64,000 nucleotides of DNA from CAZWDO01 sp964632485 [NCBI: uncultured bacterium]. Its GTDB lineage: Bacteria; JAGOEH01. The notes under the pieces were generated by a model. That model made no database searches, was not told the origin of the DNA, and worked only from the letters and a program-made list of their open reading frames with translations. The position numbers and the translations under genes are program-made. The DNA lies in the NCBI GenBank assembly GCA_964632485.1, contig CAZWDO010000004.1:160387-224386 (forward strand). Direction: 5' to 3'. Each line of letters begins with the position of its first letter. Positions within the stretch are counted from its first letter, which is position 1. Shown here piece by piece: positions 35,803-44,967 of this stretch.

Positions 35803-37392
35803 TCAGTGGTTCTGATAATAAGTATCGGACCCAAAACCGACCATCGGTTTTGGCTTTGGAGCAAATCCAAGTTTCTGTTTGAAAAAGAGAAAGAGCTTAT
35901 CTGTTATACTTTTTTCGGAGAAAATCCCTTTATTCTGCCGGAGCGGGATTAATTCGTAGCGGGATTGTTGGATAAATGATGTAGCTGTTTTGAGTAAAGG
36001 ATCGATATAGGTGCGCTTGTTGCGTTCTACGTCGGTCATCCAATCACTCAATGTTGACATATCTTTAGTCAAAATAAGGATAATATCACTGGTGGTCGCA
36101 CAACTGAGAAAATAGCAGCCCAACAGGGGCGAAGCGTTAAATATGCTGGAGCAAAGGGTTTCTCCGGGATTTTTAAGCAAGGCATTGGCGGCGCGGGCGC
36201 GTTTGTACTCCAAAGAAACTTCAAATATCTTCTGGCACATTTGCTCGATAGCCGCGGCAGCAGCAATGGCTGGACCCGTTCCCGCGCCGAGATCGGCGAA
36301 TAAACCCGCCGTAGATGTTGCAAATTGGATTGATTTGACGGCTCCGGTAGCCAAATGACTGCCTGCTCGTTCTGTAAGTAATTTTTGAACCGCTTTGGCC
36401 GCATTGTAAGGATCCCCCGGCAACAGAAATTGAGCCTGTTTTGTGACTTTGAGGGCCTTATGAGCATCTACTGCAGCCTGGCCCAACTCTTTGGCGGCTT
36501 TGTATCCGCTTACGACCTGTCCAATAATCGGTAATGCCGTACTTAAAAACTCTTTTAATACCTCAATTCCCAACTCACCGATTATAATGCCGATATCCGC
36601 AACATCAAATAGTTCAAACAATAATTTGAGTACTCGATCAAATCCAGGAATTTTCCATAGTTTCGGCATATTTAGTTCTGGAATATCGATCGCATGTAGA
36701 TTAATATTCGGTAAATTAAATTTAGGCAACTCCGGAAAATTAAGGTCTGGAATGTTAAGGGCCGGGATAGTAATGCTGCTTAATTCGATATCCAACCATT
36801 GTGTTGGAAATTTAGGGACTAACTTGAAATCTACTCGCAACAACCATTCCAGGTCTTTAAGAATGGATGGAAAACTAATGCCGGGGATTTGCCCTAAACG
36901 CGCAAGAATTGCTCTTAAACTTATGTTCGGTAGCATATTAAGCTTGACTCCCCATCCTAAGGGCGCCAGATGAATCTTTAAAAACTCGAGATCAAAACTC
37001 GGTAAATCGCCCAGCCGAATATCAGGAATAAGATTAATATCGAATGGGCTGGGTAAACTCAGGCTGAAATTGGGAATTTCCCCAAATTGCAAGGTTTTAA
37101 ATTCCTTGAGGTGAAAAAACTTGAGTAGGTTGAAATTTGGTTTAGGAATTTGCACATCAGGAATATTGATCGTTGGCAACACACTTTTAATACTATTTTT
37201 CGCTTTTTCGGCCTGCGCTTTAATTTCTTTGGCTGCTTTGGCGGCGTTTGATTTTTTCAATACTAACTGAGTTCCCTTAAACATTTCGTTGAGAGCTTGT
37301 CGGCGAGATTCATCAATGAGCTGTTTAGCTTCTCTGATAAGCCTCATCTCTTCGGCTTTAGCCGCTAATTCTTCACTAAATGTTTTACCCAT
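35803..37392 (-). CDS. orphan protein with proline-punctuated beta-type repeats
   Basis: 529 residues, family not recognised. No signal peptide. Residues 1-75 are a charged, Ala/Lys/Glu-rich helix or coil. Residues about 76-255 are built from short units of the form hydrophobic-Pro-x-hydrophobic-Asn/Asp-hydrophobic (for example INIPDVQIP, IPALNIPDLNFPELP, FNLPNINLHAIDIPELNMP), which could form a stacked, ribbon-like structure. Residues about 260-420 are an Ala/Gly-rich helical region (ALPIIGQVVSGYKAAKEL, ADLGAGTGPAIAAAAAIEQM) that could enter membranes. The C-terminal 100 residues have two Cys near LLGCYFLSCATT and a polar tail. AGGAG stands nine bases before the ATG. It is alone on its transcript. 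A secreted or injected effector, a toxin or a structural protein are all possible; none is shown. Confidence 0.7.
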   Translation of the reverse strand: MGKTFSEELAAKAEEMRLIREAKQLIDESRRQALNEMFKGTQLVLKKSNAAKAAKEIKAQAEKAKNSIKSVLPTINIPDVQIPKPNFNLLKFFHLKEFKTLQFGEIPNFSLSLPSPFDINLIPDIRLGDLPSFDLEFLKIHLAPLGWGVKLNMLPNISLRAILARLGQIPGISFPSILKDLEWLLRVDFKLVPKFPTQWLDIELSSITIPALNIPDLNFPELPKFNLPNINLHAIDIPELNMPKLWKIPGFDRVLKLLFELFDVADIGIIIGELGIEVLKEFLSTALPIIGQVVSGYKAAKELGQAAVDAHKALKVTKQAQFLLPGDPYNAAKAVQKLLTERAGSHLATGAVKSIQFATSTAGLFADLGAGTGPAIAAAAAIEQMCQKIFEVSLEYKRARAANALLKNPGETLCSSIFNASPLLGCYFLSCATTSDIILILTKDMSTLSDWMTDVERNKRTYIDPLLKTATSFIQQSRYELIPLRQNKGIFSEKSITDKLFLFFKQKLGFAPKPKPMVGFGSDTYYQNH

Positions 37393-37538
37393 AGTAGATT
37401 TCTCCTGGGGGTTAAGTTTAAATATGTTGTTAAAATTGGTTAATATAGCTTATCCGGATGAAACACCCCAATGCACCTATTCGTTTCAAGATAATAGTTG
37501 GTCATTCGTTGCTAAATGTTTTAGTTTTTGGGACTTGA

Positions 37539-38024
37539 TCATTTATTCCCCAATCGCCCGGCGCTAAGACGGAATAGTATAAAGTCGAAACTATTGCCGA
37601 GCAGGTTGCCGATACGGATTAACCTTAAGATCACATTAATTTGCATAGCAATTTGTTCTCCATACTGATCCAACAACAGTGACAAAATATCCGGTTCGGG
37701 AACTCCATTGTTTTCCGCCCAGTTCTGGGCATAGCCTAAAGCGACATATTCTGTTTCAGGGCAATGATCTACCACACCTGATAAAAATAAATCCACATCT
37801 TCTTTGGTAAGACCACAAGTTGTGGCAACCCTTCGATGAAACCGCGCGCAATAACGACAGCGATTCGCCGCCGTTACTACCAGCATCAACCGCTCACGAA
37901 AGGCATGTGAAATTTCACTGCTTAAGAGAAGTTTGACTAAGATGGGAGGGTTATGAACCACCAAACCCAAGTCCTTAAGTAATTCAAAAATATTCCGGTA
38001 ATATCGTCTATTGAATTTATGCAT
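37539..38024 (-). CDS. carboxymuconolactone decarboxylase / AhpD-like protein
   Basis: 161 residues, all helical. The AhpD active-site signature is present: NRCRYCARFH, with Cys56, Cys59 and His63, preceded by RERLMLVVTAAN. In AhpD proteins the CxxC pair and His carry out disulfide reduction linked to peroxide defence; many family members have unknown substrates. It begins 3 bases after the stop of the PhzF-like gene, so the two form an operon. No signal peptide, cytosolic. Confidence 0.85.
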   Translation of the reverse strand: MHKFNRRYYRNIFELLKDLGLVVHNPPILVKLLLSSEISHAFRERLMLVVTAANRCRYCARFHRRVATTCGLTKEDVDLFLSGVVDHCPETEYVALGYAQNWAENNGVPEPDILSLLLDQYGEQIAMQINVILRLIRIGNLLGNSFDFILFRLSAGRLGNK

Positions 38025-38027
38025 GGT

Positions 38028-38819
38028 TCATTCGGGTCCGACGTTCAGATTAGCCTCAAGAATGGTGACAGCCTGGCCGGCAATCAATACCCGATCCCCT
38101 GCGACTTTGATTTTCAGCAGCCCCCCTCTTTCAGAGACCTGGTAAGCCACAAAAAAATCTTTTCCCAGTTTCTTTTGCCAGTAAGGACCGAGGCAACAAT
38201 GCGCAGAACCGGTTACCGGGTCCTCAAAGATTCCCACTTCCGGGGCAAAAAACCGCGAAACGAAATCGAATTGTTCTGATTTTGCGGTAACAATTACTCC
38301 CCGCGCCTTGAGGTTCATCAACTCTGAAAAATTGGGGTTCAAATTTTTAACAGCGTATTCCGATTCCACTTCTATAATATAATCGAATATACTTTTTCCC
38401 ACATAGAGCGCGGGAATGTTAAATGCTTTTTCCAAAGCGTCAGGTATTGGAGTATCTATCGGCGGAGTGGCTGGGAAATTGAGCTCAATCCAGCCGGTGT
38501 TATCTTGTTGAGCCACTAAAATGCCGCTTTTAGTAAAAAAACGCGCGGGCGTTTCTGGTTTTAAAAAACCCCTTTCCCATAAAATATGGGCGCTAGCCAG
38601 TGTAGCATGGCCGCACAGGTCAACTTCAGAGTTGGGCGTAAACCAGCGAAGTTTGAATCCATTTTCGTGTGGAACGAGAAAAGCAGTTTCTGATTGGTTC
38701 ATCTCCTGAGCTACATGCTGCATCCAGCTTTCAGATAATTCGCAATCGTGAATACAAACTGCTGCTGGGTTCCCCTTGAATGGCTGGTCAGTAAAAGCAT
38801 CAACCAAGTAGATTTTCAT
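38028..38819 (-). CDS. PhzF family isomerase/epimerase-like protein
   Basis: 263 residues, the usual PhzF length. N-terminus MKIYLVDAFTDQPFKGNPAAVCI is the family opening (shown here in part: VDAFTDQPFKGNPAAV). Conserved acidic catalytic region NQSETAFL (general acid/base Glu45 type), SEVDLCGHATLA and EDPVTGSAHCCLG are all intact. PhzF isomerises a phenazine precursor; most members in organisms without phenazine genes have unknown small-molecule substrates, and no phenazine genes are present here. Two-lobed diaminopimelate-epimerase fold, cytosolic. Ends 3 bases before the AhpD-like gene. Confidence 0.92.
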   Translation of the reverse strand: MKIYLVDAFTDQPFKGNPAAVCIHDCELSESWMQHVAQEMNQSETAFLVPHENGFKLRWFTPNSEVDLCGHATLASAHILWERGFLKPETPARFFTKSGILVAQQDNTGWIELNFPATPPIDTPIPDALEKAFNIPALYVGKSIFDYIIEVESEYAVKNLNPNFSELMNLKARGVIVTAKSEQFDFVSRFFAPEVGIFEDPVTGSAHCCLGPYWQKKLGKDFFVAYQVSERGGLLKIKVAGDRVLIAGQAVTILEANLNVGPE

Positions 38820-38939
38820 GCAGGCTCCTTTTTTAATTGATGATAATTTATGGATTACTTTTTTATAAGTACTATAATTGCGTTTTGATTGAGTTTTTTA
38901 GGATAACTCTGTGATTTTGAAATGGATTTTGCAACTCCC

Positions 38940-39974
38940 TTAGCGTTTATCCAGACTGGATCGCAAGTCATAAATAATTTTAGCGTCCATCCAATATATA
39001 TCTGAGTTCCCATTTTGGGGGATGGTTAATAGATTTTTAAAAAATTGGGCGGTTAATCGCTGGGGTTGCTGATCGGCGGGCAATCCCCTGGTCGCCATAA
39101 AAAATATGTATTGATTGTCGGGAGAAACATAAAACGACCATTCCTCGCCTGTTGGCGAATTGATATTGGGTCCCATATTAATTGGCTCCTGCCAGCTATC
39201 GTCGTCATTTCTGAAAACGATATAATAATCGACACCGCCAAAACTATCAGGCATTCCAAGCGCCGGCACGACAATATAGCTTTCATCCTGAGCAATATAA
39301 GCATTGAATCGATTGGTTCCGCAATTAACCTGCTCAGGGAGTTTTTCGGGAATAGTATATTGTCCGTTCACCAACCGGGAACGATAGACAAAATGAATAC
39401 GCTGACCCGCTTCAGCCCTGGTAAAATATAGAGTGCCATCATGGGTTAAAGACGGATAAAATTCTCGTCCTTCCGTATTAATTGGCGCTCCCAGATTGTA
39501 GGGTTTCCCCCATTCTCCGTTCGTCTTTTCGACTACCCAGATATCTTCATCGCCCGGAATGTCGCTGCTATCCTTGGGCAAGTTAGAAAGAAAGAACATT
39601 TTCTGGCCGTCATAACTTAAACAGGGTTCCAAATAAATATATCGAGGATCGTTAGCAAATGCTGCAGCTTCGGGTTTTGTCCATATCCCATTGGTACATT
39701 GGGTAAAAAGAATTGTCGAATAGCTGAAGTCCATGGAATGAAGTCCAAAATAGATCTCTTTCGCGTCCGGGGAAATGGCAACATCCCGATTGGGCAAGCC
39801 ATCGGAAATAATTCCCGGAGCAAAAAGTTCGGGAGTTGTTCCGGATATTTTTTGACCCAAATAGGGCCCTTTTAAAACAGGGAATTTTTGGAGATGATTC
39901 ATTTTCTCCTGGGCGAAAATTGGATAAATGGATAATGTCCATGCAAAGAAAAGAATTAGTTTAACTGTTCTCAT
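38940..39974 (-). CDS. exported PD40/WD40-like beta-propeller protein
   Basis: About 344 residues from ATG 39974, picked because GGAG stands five bases upstream and the signal peptide (MRTVKLILFFAWTLSIYPIFA) begins at once; the longer frame to 40010 adds 12 polar residues. The mature part has TolB-type PD40 repeats: DVAISPDAKEIYFG, EPCLSYDGQKMFFLSN, YPSLTHDGTLYFTRA and FYVSPDNQYIFFMA, each S-P/H-D-G followed by a tryptophan or aromatic strand. Such periplasmic propellers usually mediate protein contacts. No OmpA-like domain is fused. Function unknown. Confidence 0.82.
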   Translation of the reverse strand: MRTVKLILFFAWTLSIYPIFAQEKMNHLQKFPVLKGPYLGQKISGTTPELFAPGIISDGLPNRDVAISPDAKEIYFGLHSMDFSYSTILFTQCTNGIWTKPEAAAFANDPRYIYLEPCLSYDGQKMFFLSNLPKDSSDIPGDEDIWVVEKTNGEWGKPYNLGAPINTEGREFYPSLTHDGTLYFTRAEAGQRIHFVYRSRLVNGQYTIPEKLPEQVNCGTNRFNAYIAQDESYIVVPALGMPDSFGGVDYYIVFRNDDDSWQEPINMGPNINSPTGEEWSFYVSPDNQYIFFMATRGLPADQQPQRLTAQFFKNLLTIPQNGNSDIYWMDAKIIYDLRSSLDKR

Positions 39975-40286
39975 AGTGTCTCCTTTTTTGGTATTTACCT
40001 GAGTTTTCATTGGGAATGAAACTAAGTGTAGGTTTTATGCATCCGGATGAGCGATATTCATTGTATCAGAGCAATTTGCATGAAAAATGCATTTTTTTTA
40101 TCCCTATCAGCGGCATATAACGCGCTTAGCCATTTTCAGGCTCAATTCCTTTCGAGCCTTTATCCAATTAAGTCTGACGAAATTAATTTCAAGCTTGCGC
40201 AGTCAGAAAAAATAGTTTTGATACTGTGATGAGAATTGTTGGATACCGCTCACGTATGGTTTAAGCAAAATATCCGATTTCCAATA
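39975..40286. other. 312-base intergenic region
   Basis: AT-rich spacer between the PqqD-like gene and the PD40 gene. I see a possible 49-60 residue plus-strand frame at 40047-40229, but no ribosome binding site or domain, and nothing else. Confidence 0.35.
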
Positions 40287-40574
40287 TTACTTGATTTTAA
40301 CCAAGTGATTGCTAATCAATTCTTTGATAAATATGCTGATATCTACGTTACAGGTTGGCTCATCAATTTGATATTCATTTACCAACAATCTGCAAAGCTC
40401 ACTCAAAGTCGTGGGCGCTTCTAAAAGCTCCCATATTCTGCTGCCGATATCGTCTAAGGTGTAATAATTGCCAATATCCAGATTCATCAATACAAATTGG
40501 CTGTCGATCTGAGAAAAAATAGCTTGGGGGTTTCTGCAAATAATCGATTCTGGGGATAATACTGAATTTTTCAT
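40287..40574 (-). CDS. PqqD-like protein (RiPP recognition element fold)
   Basis: 95 residues with the PqqD pattern: a short beta hairpin (IFSQIDSQFVLMNLDIGNYYTLDDIG in the order strand, turn, strand), then SRIWELLEAPTTLSELC and a helix-turn-helix-like tail ending LISNHLVKIK. PqqD proteins hold the leader of a ribosomally made peptide for a radical-SAM or other enzyme. No precursor peptide, radical SAM partner or transglutaminase-type B protein is in the neighbourhood, so its client is unknown. It follows the GT39-like and nucleotidyltransferase-like genes on the same strand. Confidence 0.8.
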   Translation of the reverse strand: MKNSVLSPESIICRNPQAIFSQIDSQFVLMNLDIGNYYTLDDIGSRIWELLEAPTTLSELCRLLVNEYQIDEPTCNVDISIFIKELISNHLVKIK

Positions 40575-40640
40575 ATTCGCTCCGCTAATTTTGAAGTTAA
40601 TGGGTCAGATCATTTTGAATTAAACTAATCTGCTAAAATT

Positions 40641-42362
40641 TCATCTTACAGCCAGAGTATCAAAATGCTGGATGAAGGCTTCAACCTGGCGAATCGTAGT
40701 CGGATCAACATCTTTTCTACTTTTCATTTGTTTAAGATATTTGAGTCCATCAGAAATTTTACCCGTATTGATAAGAGACATTCCGGTATAATATAGCCAG
40801 GCTGTGTAATTAATATCAATTACTTTATCCTGATTTTTATAAAGAATTTGATAGGCCAACTCCGGTCTTTGAAGTTTAAGATAGATTTTCCCTAAAGCGG
40901 TAATGGCGTATTCACAATTGCAGTCATTCAACGCAAAATTAGCTTCCTGTTCCGCCAAATCGAACCGCTTATGCTCAATTAGTATTCCAAGGTATTCTTG
41001 CGAATAGAAGCATTGTTTGATATGAGCTGATTCTTCCGGAAAAAAATGAAAATAATAAAATAAAAAAATAGTCGCTCCAATAGAAAGAATAAAATATGGT
41101 TTCTGCAAAAATGGTTTGCCTTTAATAAAAAGAATGCATTGATGGATGTAAAACGCGGCAGGTATCGTAAGAGCCGCTACGATCGGCAGGCGATACCTGC
41201 TTGTAATCAGGGTGATTATAAAAGATAACGAAAAAACAGTAATCCAAATGATCAGCAGATAAATTCGGGGATATCGGCGAAAAGAGAGTATCAGGCCAAT
41301 CAGCCCAAGTGGAAAGAGGATGCTCATTCGAACTGGAAATGCCTGGATGAATCCCGAGATCTGATAGAATTGGTAAAAATCGATATTTTCAGGAATTTCA
41401 TAACTGGAAAACCAAAGATACGCATCCTGAGTTTTATTTTGCAGCCATCCTTTAAAGTAATTCCATGACGTTTTATTTTTGATCGCTGGATGTAACCTCT
41501 GATCTCGTTCGCCGCGGTTCATATATTTATAGACATCTCCTCCCACGCGCTTATTGAGATCATTTTTGACTTTGCCAATATGGTTGAATAAATTAAAATG
41601 ATTGATTAGCCCTAACTGTGAATTTTGGATCAAAATCCGGTTGCTGCGCCATCTGAACGGACCCAGTATAAGGAATAATCCCAAAAGAAAAATCATTAGA
41701 AGTTGTACTATTTGTTTCTTCCCATGTCGCCTAAACCAAAACACAAGCAAACTCAGAGCTATAATAAGTAAAATGTAGAAATTGAACCGAAAACAAATTG
41801 CCAAAGAGAATGTTAAGCCATAAAGAAAAATAATTTTCATAGAAACAGGCTCTCGGCTTTTGCTCTGTAAATATATTTTGTAGCTGATAGCGAGGATGGA
41901 TAAAAATAGAAAAACAGCAATCGATTCTCTTAACAATAATAATTCATAGACCCAAAAAATTCCCGAAAAAATATAAAGTATCACCGCCAGATATGCGATG
42001 GAGTAATTTCTATAAATCGAATGGGCACAGTAATAGATCAGATAAACATTGGCAGCGCCTAATACAATTTGAAAGACAATTGGGACAAAAATACTTTTTG
42101 ACTGAAAAATGATAATGAATAAACCCAACAAATCGGGATAAATATGTTTGAGGGATGAAAAATCGGAATTGATATGAATAAATCCTTCCCTATATCGCTG
42201 AATTCCGGATTGATACCAGTGGATCATATCTGTGCCCTGATGAAAATTGTAGTGAAGGAGCATCGTTTGGAAATGAGTAGAAACTAAATAGATAACTCGT
42301 GCGCATAATGCTAATAGAAAAAGTGAGTGGATGGTTATCTTAGAATTATTAAATTTTTTCAT
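40641..42362 (-). CDS. GT39-like multi-span membrane protein with C-terminal TPR region
   Basis: 573 residues. About 11 hydrophobic segments run to residue 425, with a conserved-looking first periplasmic loop (TDMIHWYQSGIQRYREGF), the layout of ArnT/PMT-type glycosyltransferases (GT39-like), which move a sugar or aminoarabinose from a lipid carrier on the periplasmic face. The C-terminal 150 residues form TPR-like helices (EQEANFALNDCNCEYAITALGKIYLKL). The catalytic acids cannot be assigned with certainty. It sits between a nucleotidyltransferase-like and a PqqD-like gene, all in the same direction. Codon use is AT-heavier than flanking genes. Confidence 0.65.
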   Translation of the reverse strand: MKKFNNSKITIHSLFLLALCARVIYLVSTHFQTMLLHYNFHQGTDMIHWYQSGIQRYREGFIHINSDFSSLKHIYPDLLGLFIIIFQSKSIFVPIVFQIVLGAANVYLIYYCAHSIYRNYSIAYLAVILYIFSGIFWVYELLLLRESIAVFLFLSILAISYKIYLQSKSREPVSMKIIFLYGLTFSLAICFRFNFYILLIIALSLLVFWFRRHGKKQIVQLLMIFLLGLFLILGPFRWRSNRILIQNSQLGLINHFNLFNHIGKVKNDLNKRVGGDVYKYMNRGERDQRLHPAIKNKTSWNYFKGWLQNKTQDAYLWFSSYEIPENIDFYQFYQISGFIQAFPVRMSILFPLGLIGLILSFRRYPRIYLLIIWITVFSLSFIITLITSRYRLPIVAALTIPAAFYIHQCILFIKGKPFLQKPYFILSIGATIFLFYYFHFFPEESAHIKQCFYSQEYLGILIEHKRFDLAEQEANFALNDCNCEYAITALGKIYLKLQRPELAYQILYKNQDKVIDINYTAWLYYTGMSLINTGKISDGLKYLKQMKSRKDVDPTTIRQVEAFIQHFDTLAVR

Positions 42363-42543
42363 GGCCTTTTTGCTCTAAAATAGTTACTTTGATTATAAAA
42401 GAGTCTAAAACTTGATTTAATGATTGCAAGCGCTTCAGCTTTCAGATATAAATTCGCAATAAATATTATGCTGAGAAGCTTCATTTGAAGATAGGGAATT
42501 AAAGTAGAATGTCAGTAATGGCGAAAATTGCGTATCATAAATT

Positions 42544-43740
42544 TTAATTATGGTGTTTAAGGACGCAACGGCGCCAAACGCCCAAAAAAAATTGGAGAAT
42601 ATAATATAAAAAAAATAGGGAATTCGGTAAGCGTAGTATCTTCCAATTTCTATAATCGGTTCGCAAATTGAATAAAATGTGAGATTTATAAGCAATCCCC
42701 TTTTTTAAATCCATTAAATATATCATATTAACAAATAAAGACATAGCAATGTCTGATGGAAAAGTATGGTATTGTATGAAATTCAGGGACTTTTTTGCTA
42801 ATTGATGGGCATGGGAGCTTAAAATGCGGGTAGATTGTAAGGATTCAGGTATTTTTAAATTAAATAGGGAATGACATAGTAATAATGTTTGTCCAAGAAT
42901 CCTGTCTAAATTGTATTCGGTTGAAATATCTAATATTTTTAGCCAATTAATCTGAGTATCTTTTTTTATAATTTCAGTTAAGTCAAGTATCCATTTAATG
43001 GAAGACCATCCATGTTTTGCGCCATGAACACCCAGAAAAAGAAATAAAAATTCCGTATCAAATATGTTTATTTCTTTTTCGCCCAAATAAACGGGATTTA
43101 TGTAGCGTTGAAGTTCCTGAAATTGGATTGGAAATAATTTCGAATCATTAAATAAACGCCAATGAAGTTCAATGATCAAGTTGTTGGTTGAATGGCGATA
43201 ATTATAGGTATGGTATATTTTATAAAATTCTCTTTGTTGGTTTTTATTTAATGCAAAATCAGGAAAAATACGTTTATAACCGAGTTCGATTAGTATGTGA
43301 TGAGCATTTTCAATATCGTTATCCGAAATTAAAATATCCAAATCGATTGATTTTCGCAAATTGTAATTTTTAAAAATTTTATAACCTAATAGTGGCCCTT
43401 TTAACGCGATATATGCAAGATTCGCAATCCCGAAAGCAAGGGCGATGCGATTTAATTCGGAAAGCAGTAAAAAATTAGTTTGGGTGGTAGTATGGTAATC
43501 TTCATGCAATTTATATAATAATGATGCAGGAATAGATTTTTCTTTAATTTGATTTAAATTTAGCCATACAATGGGTTGGACGGAATGAATCTGTGTCAAA
43601 TGATAAAATCGTGTCCAATTTATTCGGTTGGTCAAATTTTTTAAAATATTGGGTTGATAGTATTCTCTGTGGTGGAAATGCAGACAAGAAAGTAAAAGTT
43701 CAATTTCGGGAGAAGCCTTTAACCTCAATAATTTTTTCAT
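42544..43740 (-). CDS. uncharacterised nucleotidyltransferase family protein (NTP_transf_5-like)
   Basis: 398 residues from the ATG at 43740 (a TTG at 43752 adds four). The family signature is visible: LAYIALKGPLLGYKIF, then RKSIDLDILISDND (the S-x-D-x-D acidic pair of the nucleotidyltransferase fold at about residues 130-145), a long helical region with FLFLGVHGAKHGWSSIKWILDL, and a C-terminal RTDYRNWKI...LPNSLFFLYY. PF14907-type proteins are unstudied but often sit with PqqD, HPr-kinase-like and asparagine-synthase-like genes in peptide (RiPP) loci, as here with PqqD. Substrate unknown. The region is distinctly AT-rich. Confidence 0.75.
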   Translation of the reverse strand: MKKLLRLKASPEIELLLSCLHFHHREYYQPNILKNLTNRINWTRFYHLTQIHSVQPIVWLNLNQIKEKSIPASLLYKLHEDYHTTTQTNFLLLSELNRIALAFGIANLAYIALKGPLLGYKIFKNYNLRKSIDLDILISDNDIENAHHILIELGYKRIFPDFALNKNQQREFYKIYHTYNYRHSTNNLIIELHWRLFNDSKLFPIQFQELQRYINPVYLGEKEINIFDTEFLFLFLGVHGAKHGWSSIKWILDLTEIIKKDTQINWLKILDISTEYNLDRILGQTLLLCHSLFNLKIPESLQSTRILSSHAHQLAKKSLNFIQYHTFPSDIAMSLFVNMIYLMDLKKGIAYKSHILFNLRTDYRNWKILRLPNSLFFLYYILQFFLGVWRRCVLKHHN

Positions 43741-44113
43741 AGGTAATAGCAATAGTAATATTGGGGGCAGAATTTTAAATTACAAATTTTTTGAACATAG
43801 CTGTCGCTCGGTGAATATAATTAGCCAATAGATGTATCTACACTATATATAGGTGTTTTCCAATTAAAAATCAAGTAAATAAATTTGAAAATTGAATAGT
43901 GCGCAAGATTTAATGGATTGGCCTACTATTTGAAATTATCATTGCAGATACGAGTATTATCAGTTTTGATAATTTTTTTATTGCTTATTGGCCTCAAATC
44001 GTGTATTTTAGTTGAATATAGAGTTGGCATAAAAAGTGCCCTCCTTATTTATGGCCAAAAGTGTTTTTCCCGGGAAGAAAAGATCAACTCACAAACAAAT
44101 TAAGGAGAAAAAA
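43741..44113. other. 373-base divergent intergenic region
   Basis: Very AT-rich. Near 44020 there is a short inverted pair GGCA...TGCC with a seven-base loop about 75 bases before the barrel gene. No clear -35/-10 pair; a 61-residue open frame (TTG 43918) has one hydrophobic stretch but no ribosome binding site and I do not call it. Confidence 0.4.
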
Positions 44114-44947
44114 ATGCGAAATCTACTTACAATCCTAATGGTTCTCGTATCAATGCTTGGAAACATAGCTGTCGCATCACCCAGTACTGAAAGTAGCGCA
44201 GAAACTGAAGTTATTACCGATTCTGCAATGGAACGTTTACAAATTGAGGCCCAACAATTGGAACAGGAGCGATTGGAATTTGAGCAATCCAGCCAGGAAA
44301 TGGAAGTAGAGCGTCTTCTTATGGAGCAGCAGATGCGAATTGACTCGTTAGAGATGCGGCTGGAGAAAATGGTTATCGAGGAAATGGATAACAACCCTTA
44401 TGCAACCGGGGAAATATTGAATTGGGGAACTGGTTGGAATTTAAAAATACAATATGCTACGACTAATCAGCGAAGTTTTGAAATTGGGTATTTGCGGTTC
44501 TTGAAATCAACCAAATTTTTCCGGACAAAAGGATATCTGGGAAATCGGGCTGGAGTTCGTGTTGGTTTCGCTTTAGGGGTTACCTCATTTTATGATGAAA
44601 TCGTGATTAATACTAAAAACGAGACAACCTATGCCTCTTCAGGCGCCATCTTCTCTGGTAAATTGGGTATGGCAACGCCGGTATTGCTGAATTTTATCAG
44701 TACCTCCCATTATTTTGAACTACTCTATGTAATTCCTTCTGAGAATGGAGCGAATCTTACTGCCAACAAATGGGGGTTAACCATGGGCCATGAGTTGGAA
44801 TTCTGGATTACAAAAAAGTCAAATTTTATTATCGGCTTAAAAACAGGCGGGGATTTTAGCGCGGTTTTACACACTGGTGATAAAAAAGAAAATGTGATTT
44901 TACCCGATGAAGTGAGACCCTATTTTGGATTTAAGTTTTACTTCTAA
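44114..44947 (+). CDS. exported coiled-coil and beta-barrel outer-membrane-type protein
   Basis: 277 residues from the ATG at 44114, which has AAGGAG six bases upstream; an upstream in-frame start at 44036 would mask the signal peptide (MRNLLTILMVLVSMLGNIAVA). Residues about 22-95 are a Glu/Gln/Leu-rich coiled coil (EQERLEFEQSS and repeats). The remainder has alternating strands with aromatic ends and finishes YFGFKFYF, the terminal-Phe strand of outer-membrane barrels. Function unknown. It is followed 20 bases later by a small exported protein and then the NtrY-like kinase, which suggests an envelope-responsive operon. Confidence 0.7.
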   Translation: MRNLLTILMVLVSMLGNIAVASPSTESSAETEVITDSAMERLQIEAQQLEQERLEFEQSSQEMEVERLLMEQQMRIDSLEMRLEKMVIEEMDNNPYATGEILNWGTGWNLKIQYATTNQRSFEIGYLRFLKSTKFFRTKGYLGNRAGVRVGFALGVTSFYDEIVINTKNETTYASSGAIFSGKLGMATPVLLNFISTSHYFELLYVIPSENGANLTANKWGLTMGHELEFWITKKSNFIIGLKTGGDFSAVLHTGDKKENVILPDEVRPYFGFKFYF

Positions 44948-44967
44948 TGAAAAGGTAGATTAAACCG

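Noticed and set aside
40047-40229. 60-residue plus-strand frame in the spacer after the PD40 gene
   Set aside because: No ribosome site, no domain and opposite strand to its neighbours; could be chance. It was considered as a RiPP precursor for the PqqD-like protein but has no leader-like feature and lies on the other strand.
42435-42695. 86-residue minus-strand frame overlapping the 3' end of the NTP_transf_5-like gene
   Set aside because: More than half lies out of frame inside the larger gene, which has a normal C-terminus; no ribosome binding site. A real small membrane protein cannot be fully excluded.
43918-44103. 61-residue plus-strand frame with a hydrophobic stretch before the barrel gene
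   Set aside because: TTG start, no Shine-Dalgarno, and it runs into the start of the real gene; low-complexity AT-rich sequence easily yields such a span.
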